Source: Cordilura impudica
Taxonomy: Eukaryota > Arthropoda > Insecta > Diptera > Scathophagidae
Length of the DNA: 64,000 nt
Assembly (NCBI GenBank): GCA_963682025.1
Contig: OY821521.1
Location: forward strand, 119,761,520 to 119,825,519
Direction: 5' to 3'
Position 1 is the first letter of the stretch. Each line of letters opens with the position of its first letter. The notes under the pieces were generated by a model that had not been told where the DNA came from, searched no databases, and saw nothing but the letters and a program-made list of their open reading frames with translations. Positions 35,890 to 45,029 of the stretch are shown here, one piece after another. The translations under genes were made by a program, and so were the position numbers.

Positions 35890-36297
35890 CAGCTTGTTTT
35901 GATAAACTGGACATTATTTACTATTTGTGTAATGGTTTTCATCAAGCCCCATATTTGATTTTTGGTTACTGCGCATACAGTTAATACATTTTTTAGTATA
36001 TCATTACATTCGTTACTTTTATGTGATCCATGATATCTAAAACATGATTCTTTATTTTTGCACTCTACTGATTTTACATTTGAAACACTGTATTAATTCT
36101 GTACCATCGAAAATTCTACATTTTTCCCATCCAATGTTTATTCTTTGCTCCATCATTATTTTATGGTACGATTCGTTATCGATTTTTAGTTTCGCGTTAT
36201 ATATTGTTTTATTATTCCTTTTATACTCTAATATTTTTATAATATTAAATTTACCTTCTTCCATTATCGGATTCTGTTTTTTAATTTTTTGTATCAA
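35890..36297 (-). pseudogene. LINE ORF1 C-terminal fragment with CCHC knuckles
   Basis: The frame contains CRIFDGTELIQCFKCK and, after a small break near 36052, CFRYHGSHKSNEC, so at least two zinc knuckles of an ORF1 nucleocapsid-like domain were present. Upstream coding sequence is not readable. The product would bind element RNA. The break and missing N-terminus make it non-functional. Confidence 0.55.
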
Positions 36298-36589
36298 TTC
36301 ACTTTCATTTTATTTATATTTCCTTTAACACTTCATTAATATTATTAATATACTGCATACAATTGTCACATATAAACCTTATAAAATTTTTTCCATTTAA
36401 AACACCAAATGAATATCTATGTTAGAACATTTTGCTGCCCTATGATATGTTTTTCCACATACTCCCTCGTGTTTGATGCCACTTTCACCTCCTATTGGTA
36501 ATTTACACTTGTTCCACTAATAAAAAAATTAGTATTATTTATGGTTTCCTATCCTAGTCCTATCTATATTTTAAAACCAATTATTACTA

Positions 36590-37385
36590 TACCCTATACC
36601 ACTATGTGGTTTGGGTATAATGACTTTGTGCTGCTGTTTGTAACAACCAAAAATATTTGACCTACACCCATCTTTAATTATACCGATCGAATCAGAATCA
36701 CTATCTGATTCGATTTAACGATGTCCGTCCGTCCGTCCGTCCGTCTGTGTGTCCATGTAAAGCTTGTAATCAAACTGCAGGTCGCAAATATGAATATATT
36801 TTGATGAAATTTGGTATTTGCTCTTTCATCGGCCATGGGATGAACGCTATTGAAATTGGTGATAATCGGTCCATGTTCAGACCTAACCCCCATACAAATG
36901 ACCCCTATGAAATCAACATATATTGCCATAAGATCCAAATTATCATACAAATCTTAGTCAAATTGGGTTTATATGTACATATTATATCCATTAATCAGTA
37001 GTCCATAAATGATCCCTATTGGACAACTCTTAGTCATAGGCCCCATATAGAGCTGCTTCCCGATCTTCACTTAAATCTATCAAAAAACAAAAATATTGCA
37101 CTGATTCTTCTCAAATTTTGTTCGTATGTATTTTTTCAAAGTGTAAGTGACTTTACCAAATATGGTCAGGATCGGTCCGTTTTTGGACCTAGTCCCCATA
37201 TACACATATCCGATATGAACTTTTTCATATCTGCAGCCAAAAAAATTAATAAAAATGCCACTCAAATTTGGTTTATGCTTATTTGCGCTATATCCAATTA
37301 GTTGGACCGAAGAGATAGGGTCTCTATACCATGGTATAGGGTATCGTATTGTCGGGCTAGACCGACTATAATTTTCTTACTTGTT
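36590..37385 (+). mobile_element. mini-me-like repeat with a GTCC microsatellite
   Basis: The segment contains a (GTCC)n run at 36722-36745 and blocks that recur in this kind of repeat: GTAAAGCTTGTAATCAAACT, a conserved TGATGAAATTTGGTAT core, repeated CCCCATA phrases, and the end GGTATAGGGTATCGTATTG followed by GGGCTAGACCGACTATAATT. Fly mini-me elements are defined by an internal GTCY proto-microsatellite next to a conserved core. Near the left end CCCTATACCACTATGTGG pairs with CCATGGTATAGGG at the right end. The family assignment is from memory of the layout, not from alignment. Confidence 0.5.
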
Positions 37386-37419
37386 TTATTTTGTTATTTT
37401 TCTAGAGCAATTTTATTTT

Positions 37420-38208
37420 CTCGTTTTTATATTTCTGATGGAAATATCACTTTGATAATTAAATTCGATGTGAGATAGTGGAATCTTTGTTGCAAAGTTG
37501 GTAAACCGGATTCCGCCATAATATTTTTTGTTGGTGTAGTTCTTAAAGCACCAAGGCTAATTCTAATTGACGAATTATACACTGAGAGAAGTTTTTTTAA
37601 TTGAGTTTTTGAGGCTTTACCATATATAACTAGTCCATAGTACAGTTTTGATAAAATAAGACTACGGACAATGTTTCCACTAATTGTTGGATGAGAGTTG
37701 TTGTCTTTGGTGGCTAAACATTTGATTAGGTTTAGTCGTTGTTGGAGAGATATTTTCAAATTGTTGATGTGGGAAGACCATGTAAGGCTTTTATTGAATA
37801 TAACGCCAAGTATTCTTAGTGAATTGAAATGTTTTTAGTGTCACAAGACTTCTTCTTACATATATGGAGACATTTTGTTTTGGGGAATGAAATTTTTGCC
37901 CCTGTGTTATTACACCAATCATCTATGGAAAAAAACGGGTATCGACCTCCTTGGAAGTTAATATTTTTTAGTTGTTTAGAGATGATGTATAAATCATCGG
38001 CGTAGATGACATGTTGAAAGTATTTATTGTTGGAAATGATTTTGTTCAGTTTATCGGTAGCGATCTGGAATAAAACGACTGAAAGGGATGAACCTTGTGG
38101 GATGCTATTGTAAAGGGGTTTTATATATGAGTGAACGTTGTTGACTTCGATCCTTAATTTCCGATTTGATAGAAAACTATATACAAAGTTGATTATTTTA
38201 TTGCCCAA
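37420..38208 (-). pseudogene. LINE reverse transcriptase fragment (I-like)
   Basis: Two overlapping frames (38208-37816 and 37759-37427) give the RT region with SFLSNRKLRIEVN, IPQGSSLSVVLFQIA and the catalytic YADD, then the C-terminal segment IRISLGALRTTPTKNIMAES, which resembles the I/R1-type group. A frameshift near 37800 separates them. The N-terminus and endonuclease are missing. It differs in sequence from the LINE at 34470-36330, though the two could be parts of one old copy split by the mini-me-like repeat. Confidence 0.65.
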
Positions 38209-38239
38209 TTTCCATTCCTTTAATTTCCATTTCTTGAAT

Positions 38240-38515
38240 GTATTTGTTATTCAGCTGTAATTTAGTTGTATAAAAAGAAAAGACGGTTGGCAAAAGTGTG
38301 TTGGTGCAGATATAAATACGTAAGAAGCCATCTTTAAGATCACTTTGCGCCGAGACACTTGGTAAGAAACCACGTAAGTTAATTTTCATATCTTTGTAAA
38401 TTTTGATTTGTATCTATTATTTGTTAGAGAATAAACAACCATATACACACCCCATCACATCACATCAATTGTATTTGTCAAATTATAAATTCATTAAATA
38501 TTATCAAAAATAATC
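38240..38515 (+). repeat. Possible 5' LTR or leader of the decayed Pao-type element
   Basis: Sequence with a TATAAAAAGAAAAGACG box (38269-) and an AATAAAC signal (38431-) precedes the Pao-like gag remnant. This order (TATA, then polyadenylation signal, then leader, then gag) is what a 5' LTR shows. There is no second copy in the window to confirm it, so the boundaries are tentative. Confidence 0.35.
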
Positions 38516-38717
38516 TGCATTGGGTTTTATTTATCGTTTATACTCGCTGAGGCGCAAGGTGCAGAACGTTTGGTCATTGGATCACATTATTTTATTCCGT
38601 GATTGCATTTGCGAGACAAACAATTCTATGCCGATAACTTTATATCCGAATTTGAGACAACATCAAAAAGAATCAGTCAGAGAAGTAACAAAGGCATCCC
38701 TCCTGCAAGATTTAAAT

Positions 38718-40003
38718 AGTTTACAAATATAATGCCAAATAACCAGCCACAAAGACCTGTTTTGCCGCAGGAAATGCAGACACTCCGCCACCTTCCAGAA
38801 ATTTGACACAGCCAAATGCCAGTTCACGTTCCTCAAATGCACAGTCGCAGCCACATGCCCAAACTTACTCCAGCACTCGACCAATCGAGCAGCATATGTC
38901 ATCTGAATATATGTCTATCATGTCACGTGAATTTTTTCGAAAGCTGGCAGAAATGAAAAATGAATTTCAAATGCATGCTATTAAGGAATTGATGATATCA
39001 AATACATAATTTAAATAATAGTGTTTTCGAATTACGTAATGAAAGTCGATTGGAAAATATGAATGCCACTCAACAAGATAACATGCCTATAAAGGAATCG
39101 TCACTGAGTAGTGCAAGAACATTTGAACGCCGTCAAAAGAAAATATATCCACTGCCAAAATTTTCAGGTAAGCCAGAAGAGTGGCAAAGCTTCAGTGAAT
39201 CATTTAGAAGCACCACAAGGGAGTTTGATTATTCAAATATTCACAACACTATGCGACTTCGGGAAGAGCTAGAGAAACTGTGGAAGCGATTTTGTCAAAT
39301 TCAACCAATGTGACCGCCATTTTGGAAATTTTACAAGACTTATGGCAGACCCGAACAGTTTATCAGAAGTCAGATTGGAAAAATTAGACGAATAACACCA
39401 ATTGGTGAAGACAATCTTGATCAACTCATTGATTTGGCCAACAAATATGGCGATCTTTCTAAAAAACGGAAACGGGGAACATCATTTGTCTAACCCCACA
39501 CTTTTGAGTGAAATTGTTCGAAAATTACCTACTGATCGGCAATTACAATGGGCTGAAAAGGGTCTCACTTAAACGGACAGCCACAGTGGTCGACATTAGC
39601 AATTGGATAAATGGTATGCACCGCATCGCTAATATGGTTTCCGACTCTCTTCCTGTTGCTCCTGCTCATAAACGCCAATTCACGTCCACTGCAGCTGCAA
39701 TTAATTTCGCAACATTTGTTCATGTTGCTGAGGTTGAAAGAAAATGCATTCTATGCAATGGTGAGTGTAGTTGCTTTGAATTTTGTAAATCTAAATCATT
39801 TTCAGTTGATACCCGACTTAAAGGTGTGCTTTTCGTGCAAGAAAAAGACACAACGAACTACACAATGCTACCAGAAAAGAATATGCGGTGTAAACGGTTG
39901 CAACAGAGTTCATCATAATTTATTACATAACACAAACACACTAAGGGCCATTATTACAACTTGCCAATAGCTAAAGTTAGGTTGTTATCAGGCAGATTAT
40001 TAG
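38718..40003 (+). pseudogene. gag: Decayed Pao/BEL-type gag
   Basis: Pieces in several frames can be recognised: a region with HMSSEYMSIMSREFFRKLAE (38803-39009), the capsid-like start KIYPLPKFSGKPEEWQSF (39050-39313), a middle part near 39330-39500, a stretch with RRFISNWINGMHR-like content at 39508-39700, and zinc-knuckle remains (CILCNGECSCFEFC and later CGVNGCNRVHHNLLH near 39882-39930). The phrase order is that of BEL/Pao Gag. At least four frameshifts or stops are present. The sequence is cut at 40003 by the BEL insertion, and 55690 onward is the continuation of the same target. Confidence 0.7.
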
Positions 40004-40398
40004 TGTTTGCCGTAAATGCGGGGAAATAAAAAGAAACAAGATTTTTGGTGACTTATTAAAAATGAGAAAATTCTCAATATTTTATTTAAAATAAATTACC
40101 TTTAAAATGGACTGTATTTGAGTAGATGGAGATCCGTGTGGACAATGTATTCGTCTTGGCATTCAAACGAAGATTAAAAAAAAGTTACATCTAACTAGGA
40201 TAGAAAGAGGCAACAAGCAATTTTTAGATACCGTTAACGGTTTACTCGCTAGAATCTATGTAAATACTCCCTACAAAGATGTTTACAAAAAGGAGTAAAA
40301 CTTAGATTCTAACTAGTAATTAACCCTTAAAGAGGGTGAGGGTTTTCAAAAGGGCAAACTAAATTAATAAGCAAAATAAAAGAATTTGTGCTTAAACA
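40004..40398 (-). repeat. 3' LTR of the BEL element
   Basis: Read on the minus strand it begins TGTTTAAGCAC and ends GGCAAACA, so it has the TG...CA ends of LTRs. It matches 47775-48172 apart from a few transitions and a 3-bp indel in a T run near 40223. The flanking ATTAG lies at 39999-40003. Confidence 0.92.
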
Positions 40399-40463
40399 TT
40401 GCCGGCCACCTTGCAACACTAGAGGAGGTTGCAACAAAGTCTTAGCTAGGTAAACGAGAGAGG

Positions 40464-41399
40464 TTACAAAGGCAAGGAGAGGTAAAATTGGAACCCGGCA
40501 AAATGTTCCCGTATGGAATCGGGAACAGATTCTGAAGGAGTCTTAACACCGCGCATTTTAGTAACTTTCGCAGTGAGCGAAATTCGTTGTGTAGGATCAA
40601 ACGACGAACCGACAGCTAATCGACAATATCCAATATTGTCCATTTTAGATAGGGGCAGCCGCAATTGATGAACCAAGGATTCGCAGATGTAGCTAATGCT
40701 ACAGCAAGGGTCCAAAGCTGCTCGTATCGGAATGGAGTTTGTCGGTAAGATCAGTCTGATCAACACGGTGGGGGAAAACGTGACAACATGACGGATGGGT
40801 AAAGGGCAAGTCTTTGAAACGGAGGACGACGGACGGTAAGTGGTAGACTGTGGTACGAGCGGGCCAGACGGAGGCTTCTTAGAAGAAGAAGCCGGAGTGC
40901 GAGGTAATGGTTTCTTTTTCGAACCAGACTGCATAGAACGATCGGAATGCAAAAGGGTGTTATGATCGCCTTTACATTGACCGCATTTAAACGTGCTTTT
41001 GCAATCTTTTGCGGAGTGCGAATGCGCTAAGCAGCGCGAACAATAGCGGTGAAGAATCACCATTCGCAGCTTCCGCTCATGGCTCAATTTTAAAAATTTA
41101 TTGCACGCCCTTAATGGATGTTTACCACTACATACTCTACAATGGCGATTCGCGATTTCAGGATTACCATTCGAGCTCGAGGTTCCTTTGGATTCCGGCA
41201 AAGGTGAGGAAATCGACGACATGATTGGTGCTGGATGGTCAGCAGCCGGAGGGGGTACACCAACAGGAGCCGGTATATCCTCCTTATCAGCAACTGGTGC
41301 AGCCAAAGGGGTTGCGGCAGAAAGGGGTTCCACTATTTCCATTGCCTCATCATAGTCGTCTAAGATGGCGTCATCAAAAAAGGTGGGTAGTGCGTCCAT
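40464..41399 (-). CDS. Third ORF of the BEL element: Gag-type zinc knuckles plus protease-like domain
   Basis: The 311-residue frame sits between integrase and the 3' LTR, where env would be. It begins MDALPTFFDDAILDDYDEA, has a proline- and alanine-rich segment, then cysteine knuckles (CRVCSGKHPLRACNKF, CSRCLAHSHSAKDC, CGQCKGDHNTLLH) and, after a Ser/Pro-rich linker, a segment with RAALDPCCSISYICESL. That order parallels residues ~335-520 of the element's own Gag-protease (CILCKNQVHFLRSCHRF ... RALIDPASEASFICERL), so it is a diverged Gag-protease paralogue and not an envelope. There is no signal peptide or membrane segment. Its job is unknown. Confidence 0.72.
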   Translation of the reverse strand: MDALPTFFDDAILDDYDEAMEIVEPLSAATPLAAPVADKEDIPAPVGVPPPAADHPAPIMSSISSPLPESKGTSSSNGNPEIANRHCRVCSGKHPLRACNKFLKLSHERKLRMVILHRYCSRCLAHSHSAKDCKSTFKCGQCKGDHNTLLHSDRSMQSGSKKKPLPRTPASSSKKPPSGPLVPQSTTYRPSSSVSKTCPLPIRHVVTFSPTVLIRLILPTNSIPIRAALDPCCSISYICESLVHQLRLPLSKMDNIGYCRLAVGSSFDPTQRISLTAKVTKMRGVKTPSESVPDSIREHFAGFQFYLSLPL

Positions 41400-41420
41400 A
41401 GTGCTAGGAAATAACAGATA

Positions 41421-44400
41421 TTAGCGAAAATACAATAACATGTGTACTTCATTTATTACACTAGTCAAAATGACCAGTTTTGCGATATGTCGTCGTACAA
41501 CCCCATTCACAGTGCGTATATCGACGACTCTCACGTGACCGTCACTACCCGGGTAGGTTTTAACGACGCGACCTAATCTCCACAGAGTTGGAGGTAATTG
41601 TTCGTGCCGTATAACAACTAAATCATTTACTTGAATTTCACGTGGCGGATTTTGCCATTTGTATCTTTTGTGTAAATTAATTAAGTATTCCTCTTTCCAT
41701 CGTCGGCAAAAATGTTGAGAAATAGCTTTCATTCTTCTAAATCGATTAACTAAACTTATAGGCATTTCACTAATTTCAGGCGCAGGGGGAGCAAGAATTG
41801 GAGAGCCAATTAAAAAATGACCAGGAGTTAGAGCAACCGGGTCTTGAGGGTTTTCTGTCATAGGACAAATAGGGCGCGAATTAAGGCACGCCTCTATTCT
41901 CGAAAGTAGTGCCGTGAATTCCTCAAATGTGAATTTAAAAGATTGAGCTTCTTTTCGAAAATGAAGTTTGAAGCTCTTTACACCGGCTTCCCATAGGCCA
42001 CCCATATGAGGAGCACCTGCGGGGATAAAACGCCAAGTGAGACCCTGAATTGCATACGTAGAACACGTAGTGTTCTGACTCTCTTTAAGAAAAGTCTTGA
42101 AGTCTTTCTCCAATTCACGAGACGCGCCTACAAAGTTTGTACCGTTATCCGAAAATATTGTGATTGGACAACCTCGGCGTGAGATAAATCTCTGAAATGC
42201 TGCTAAGAAGGTAGCAGTAGACAAATCAGAAGTGGCCTCCAGATGTATAGCTTTTGTAGAAAAGCATACAAAAACACAAACATAACCTTTTGTTATCTTA
42301 CAAGACCTACCAGTGAAACTTTTAATATCGAAAGGACCTGCGAAATCAACACCAGTTGTAGTAAACGGTCTATCAAGTAAAGTCTTCTCAGGCGGTAGAG
42401 CGGCCATAATTTGACTACAAGAACGTTTTCTTTCAAGAATACAACGTTTGCAGCGACCGATGACTCCACGAATTTTAGATTTTAAGCGAGGGACCCAATA
42501 TTCAATACGAAGTATTCGCAACATGAGATGATTTCCACCGTGAATGGAAATCAAATGAACAAACTCCGTTAAAAGTAGCCTAAATCTACTCGAATAAGGT
42601 AAAATAATTGGATGCTGTTCACTATAAGAAAGAGATGGGGATTTAACTAAACGACCATTTAGTCTCATCACACCATCTTTGTCCAGAAATGGATTCAAAG
42701 GAATCAAAAAACTTTTCGAATTTAAAGGTTTCCTCTCCAAAAGACATTTATATTCATCCGCAAAATGACACTTTTGAGAGATCATGGCTAAACGTAATTT
42801 AGTTCTTTTCATCTCGATACTAGAAAGAATAGTGTCTTCATACAAATTACGGTTTGATTTATGAGAAGGATGACAATTATAGAAAAATCGCAAAATATAA
42901 GAAATGACGCGAAGCGCTTTATCAAGACGCGAATAATTATCAAGAATGTCGATAAAACTGTCATCTCCTTGCGTGTTCGTAAAGAACGTAGCATGAGTTT
43001 TAACTTTATGGCACTCAATATCAGTGTCAAGACGAGAAATATCAGAGATATTCCATTGCGTTTTTTCTTGGCGTAGCCATTTTGGTCCATGCCACCATAG
43101 GTCATTATCTGCCAGCTCCGACGGAGAAATACCACGACTGCCCAAATCGGCAGGATTATCTTCAGATCTTACGTGATACCAATTATGCTGACCGACATTT
43201 TCCTGAATTCTGCACACCCTGTTTGCAACAAATGTGGTCCAAGAGCAAGCATCCTTTTTTAACCAAGCAAGGACGATCGTAGAGTCTGTCCAACAATAAA
43301 CTTGGTTAAGTCGTATATCGATTTCGCTCAGTATTGTCTTCAAAAGTTCTGAAGCCAAAACTGCTCCGCAAAGTTTAAGTCGCGGAATCGAAATTGATTT
43401 TATAGGTGCCACTTTAGTTTTGCAAGATAATAAGTGGGTATATATATCGCCTTTGGGGGTTTCGATGCGGATATAAATTACCCCCGCGTATGCCTTTTCC
43501 GAGGCATCAGAAAAGACGTGAAGTTCGACGGACGAATCAGGGGTGTAATGAACCCAGCGTGGAATTCGTATATTGTTGATTTCATGATATGAAGTAACGA
43601 ACTTTTGCCACTCGTTTTCCGTTGAAAGTGGTAGAGAATCATCCCAATTAATGTTATCTAACCAGACCTTCTGCATAATCATTTTCGCGACTACAACAAC
43701 TGGACCTAGCCAACCCACAGGGTCAAACAACTTTGCAATCGTAGATAAAACTTCTCTTCTAGTGTGACTCAATTTATGTGCAATAGGATTTATACTAAAG
43801 TAAAAAGAGTCCAGTTGAGCGTTCCATTGAATACCCAAAGTTTTAGAGCTACTTGATTCCACAAAGGTCAAAACCTTAGCATCAACTAAATGTTCAGAAG
43901 GAAATCTGTCCAAAATTGTTCGTTCGTTAGATGTCCATTTTCGTAGTTCAAATTTAGCAGAAGACAAAGCTGCAATAAGTTGATCACGAGCGATCAAAGC
44001 AGTTGAAATGTCGTGAGTCCCTGTCAAAACGTCGTCAACGTACATACATTTCCGTAAAATGTGTGATGCTAAAGGGTACTCAGCTTCAGAATCGTCTGCT
44101 AATTGTAACAATGTCCGAATGGCAAGATAAGGAGCGCAGTTAACGCCAAAAGTCACTGTTTGCAACTCATAGTCCTTAACGTCCTCCGTCGGAGAATCTC
44201 GAAATAAGATACGTTGAAATGGAGTATGAGCTGCATCAACTGTAATTTGTCGGTACATTTGTGTAATGTCACAATTAAAAACAAATTTAAAAAGTCGCCA
44301 CCTTAAAATTAATAGGACTAAGTCAGACTGTAAAGTAGGCCCAACATAGAGACAGTCGTTAAGACTATTCCCGTTCGAAGTTTTATTAGAGGCATTGAAA

Positions 44401-45029
44401 ACGACTCTTAACTTTGTGGTCTTTCGTTCAGGTTTAACGACTGGATGATGTGGCAAGTAACAAGCAAAAGTTGTTGCCGATGAAGGAGAAGAAACAAGTT
44501 TCATATGGTTTAGGTCCAAATATTCACTAACGACGCTATCATACAATTTCTTAATCTCAGGTCTTCGTAAAAGAGAGGATTCTGTGCGATGACATTGTTT
44601 GAGAACACTTGGTCGAGATAAACCTAGATTTAAGTGTTGAGGAAATTCAGGTTTGAATGGAAGGGTCACAATGTATCGACCATCAGAAGCTCGACGTGTA
44701 GTCTTCCTATAATTTTCTTCACAAATTTTATTGAAAGTTGAAAAAATTTTTCTTTTCGGATTTTCCTCAAGTTCCCAAAAGCTGAGAAGATTTCTATTCA
44801 GGCAATCTTCTTCAGAAAAATCAACTTTAGTTGAATAGACTTGAACTTGGGAATGACAAATTGGACCAGTAATAATCCAACCGAAAATAGTATTTTGAGC
44901 TAATAAGGAGCCCAAAATATCTCGACGAATTTCACCTAAAAGTATTTTAGGGTAAAGATCAGCGCCAAGCAAAAGATCGACAGGTCTGCTATCGAAAAAG
45001 TTTTTATCTGCTAACCGAAGGTTGGGCAA
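41421..45029 (-). CDS. pol: BEL pol: RT, RNase H and integrase
   Basis: The 1,202-residue frame starts inside the protease (PVDLLLGADLYPKILL), continues with the BEL-type RT (LRVVFNASNKTSNGNSLND, FNCDITQMYRQI, catalytic YVDDVLTG), an RNase H-like part (VFSDASEKAYAGVIY, CWTDSTIVLAWLKK), an integrase zinc finger (HGGNHLMLRI ... CKRCILERK) and DDE core (VDFAGPFD, FSDNGTNFVG, GGLWEAGVKSFK), and ends with the C-terminal LWRLGRVVKTYPGSDGHVRV domain. It has no ATG at its upstream edge and overlaps the gag frame by 19 bases in the -1 direction, so it is either made by frameshifting or separated by a mutation. Confidence 0.9.
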   Translation of the reverse strand: MPNLRLADKNFFDSRPVDLLLGADLYPKILLGEIRRDILGSLLAQNTIFGWIITGPICHSQVQVYSTKVDFSEEDCLNRNLLSFWELEENPKRKIFSTFNKICEENYRKTTRRASDGRYIVTLPFKPEFPQHLNLGLSRPSVLKQCHRTESSLLRRPEIKKLYDSVVSEYLDLNHMKLVSSPSSATTFACYLPHHPVVKPERKTTKLRVVFNASNKTSNGNSLNDCLYVGPTLQSDLVLLILRWRLFKFVFNCDITQMYRQITVDAAHTPFQRILFRDSPTEDVKDYELQTVTFGVNCAPYLAIRTLLQLADDSEAEYPLASHILRKCMYVDDVLTGTHDISTALIARDQLIAALSSAKFELRKWTSNERTILDRFPSEHLVDAKVLTFVESSSSKTLGIQWNAQLDSFYFSINPIAHKLSHTRREVLSTIAKLFDPVGWLGPVVVVAKMIMQKVWLDNINWDDSLPLSTENEWQKFVTSYHEINNIRIPRWVHYTPDSSVELHVFSDASEKAYAGVIYIRIETPKGDIYTHLLSCKTKVAPIKSISIPRLKLCGAVLASELLKTILSEIDIRLNQVYCWTDSTIVLAWLKKDACSWTTFVANRVCRIQENVGQHNWYHVRSEDNPADLGSRGISPSELADNDLWWHGPKWLRQEKTQWNISDISRLDTDIECHKVKTHATFFTNTQGDDSFIDILDNYSRLDKALRVISYILRFFYNCHPSHKSNRNLYEDTILSSIEMKRTKLRLAMISQKCHFADEYKCLLERKPLNSKSFLIPLNPFLDKDGVMRLNGRLVKSPSLSYSEQHPIILPYSSRFRLLLTEFVHLISIHGGNHLMLRILRIEYWVPRLKSKIRGVIGRCKRCILERKRSCSQIMAALPPEKTLLDRPFTTTGVDFAGPFDIKSFTGRSCKITKGYVCVFVCFSTKAIHLEATSDLSTATFLAAFQRFISRRGCPITIFSDNGTNFVGASRELEKDFKTFLKESQNTTCSTYAIQGLTWRFIPAGAPHMGGLWEAGVKSFKLHFRKEAQSFKFTFEEFTALLSRIEACLNSRPICPMTENPQDPVALTPGHFLIGSPILAPPAPEISEMPISLVNRFRRMKAISQHFCRRWKEEYLINLHKRYKWQNPPREIQVNDLVVIRHEQLPPTLWRLGRVVKTYPGSDGHVRVVDIRTVNGVVRRHIAKLVILTSVINEVHMLLYFR

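Larger units (their letters stand above)
34470..36330 (-). mobile_element. Degenerate LINE with ORF1 end, endonuclease and RT start
   Basis: A minus-strand non-LTR element is recognisable from about 36330 to 34470. It is 3'-truncated: the RT catalytic half is absent. The end of ORF1 (36297 to about 35890) carries CFKCK and a later CFRYHGSHKSNEC knuckle. ORF2 begins near 35830. The clade is not resolved. It is a different family from the jockey-like element at 22637-31774. Confidence 0.7.
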
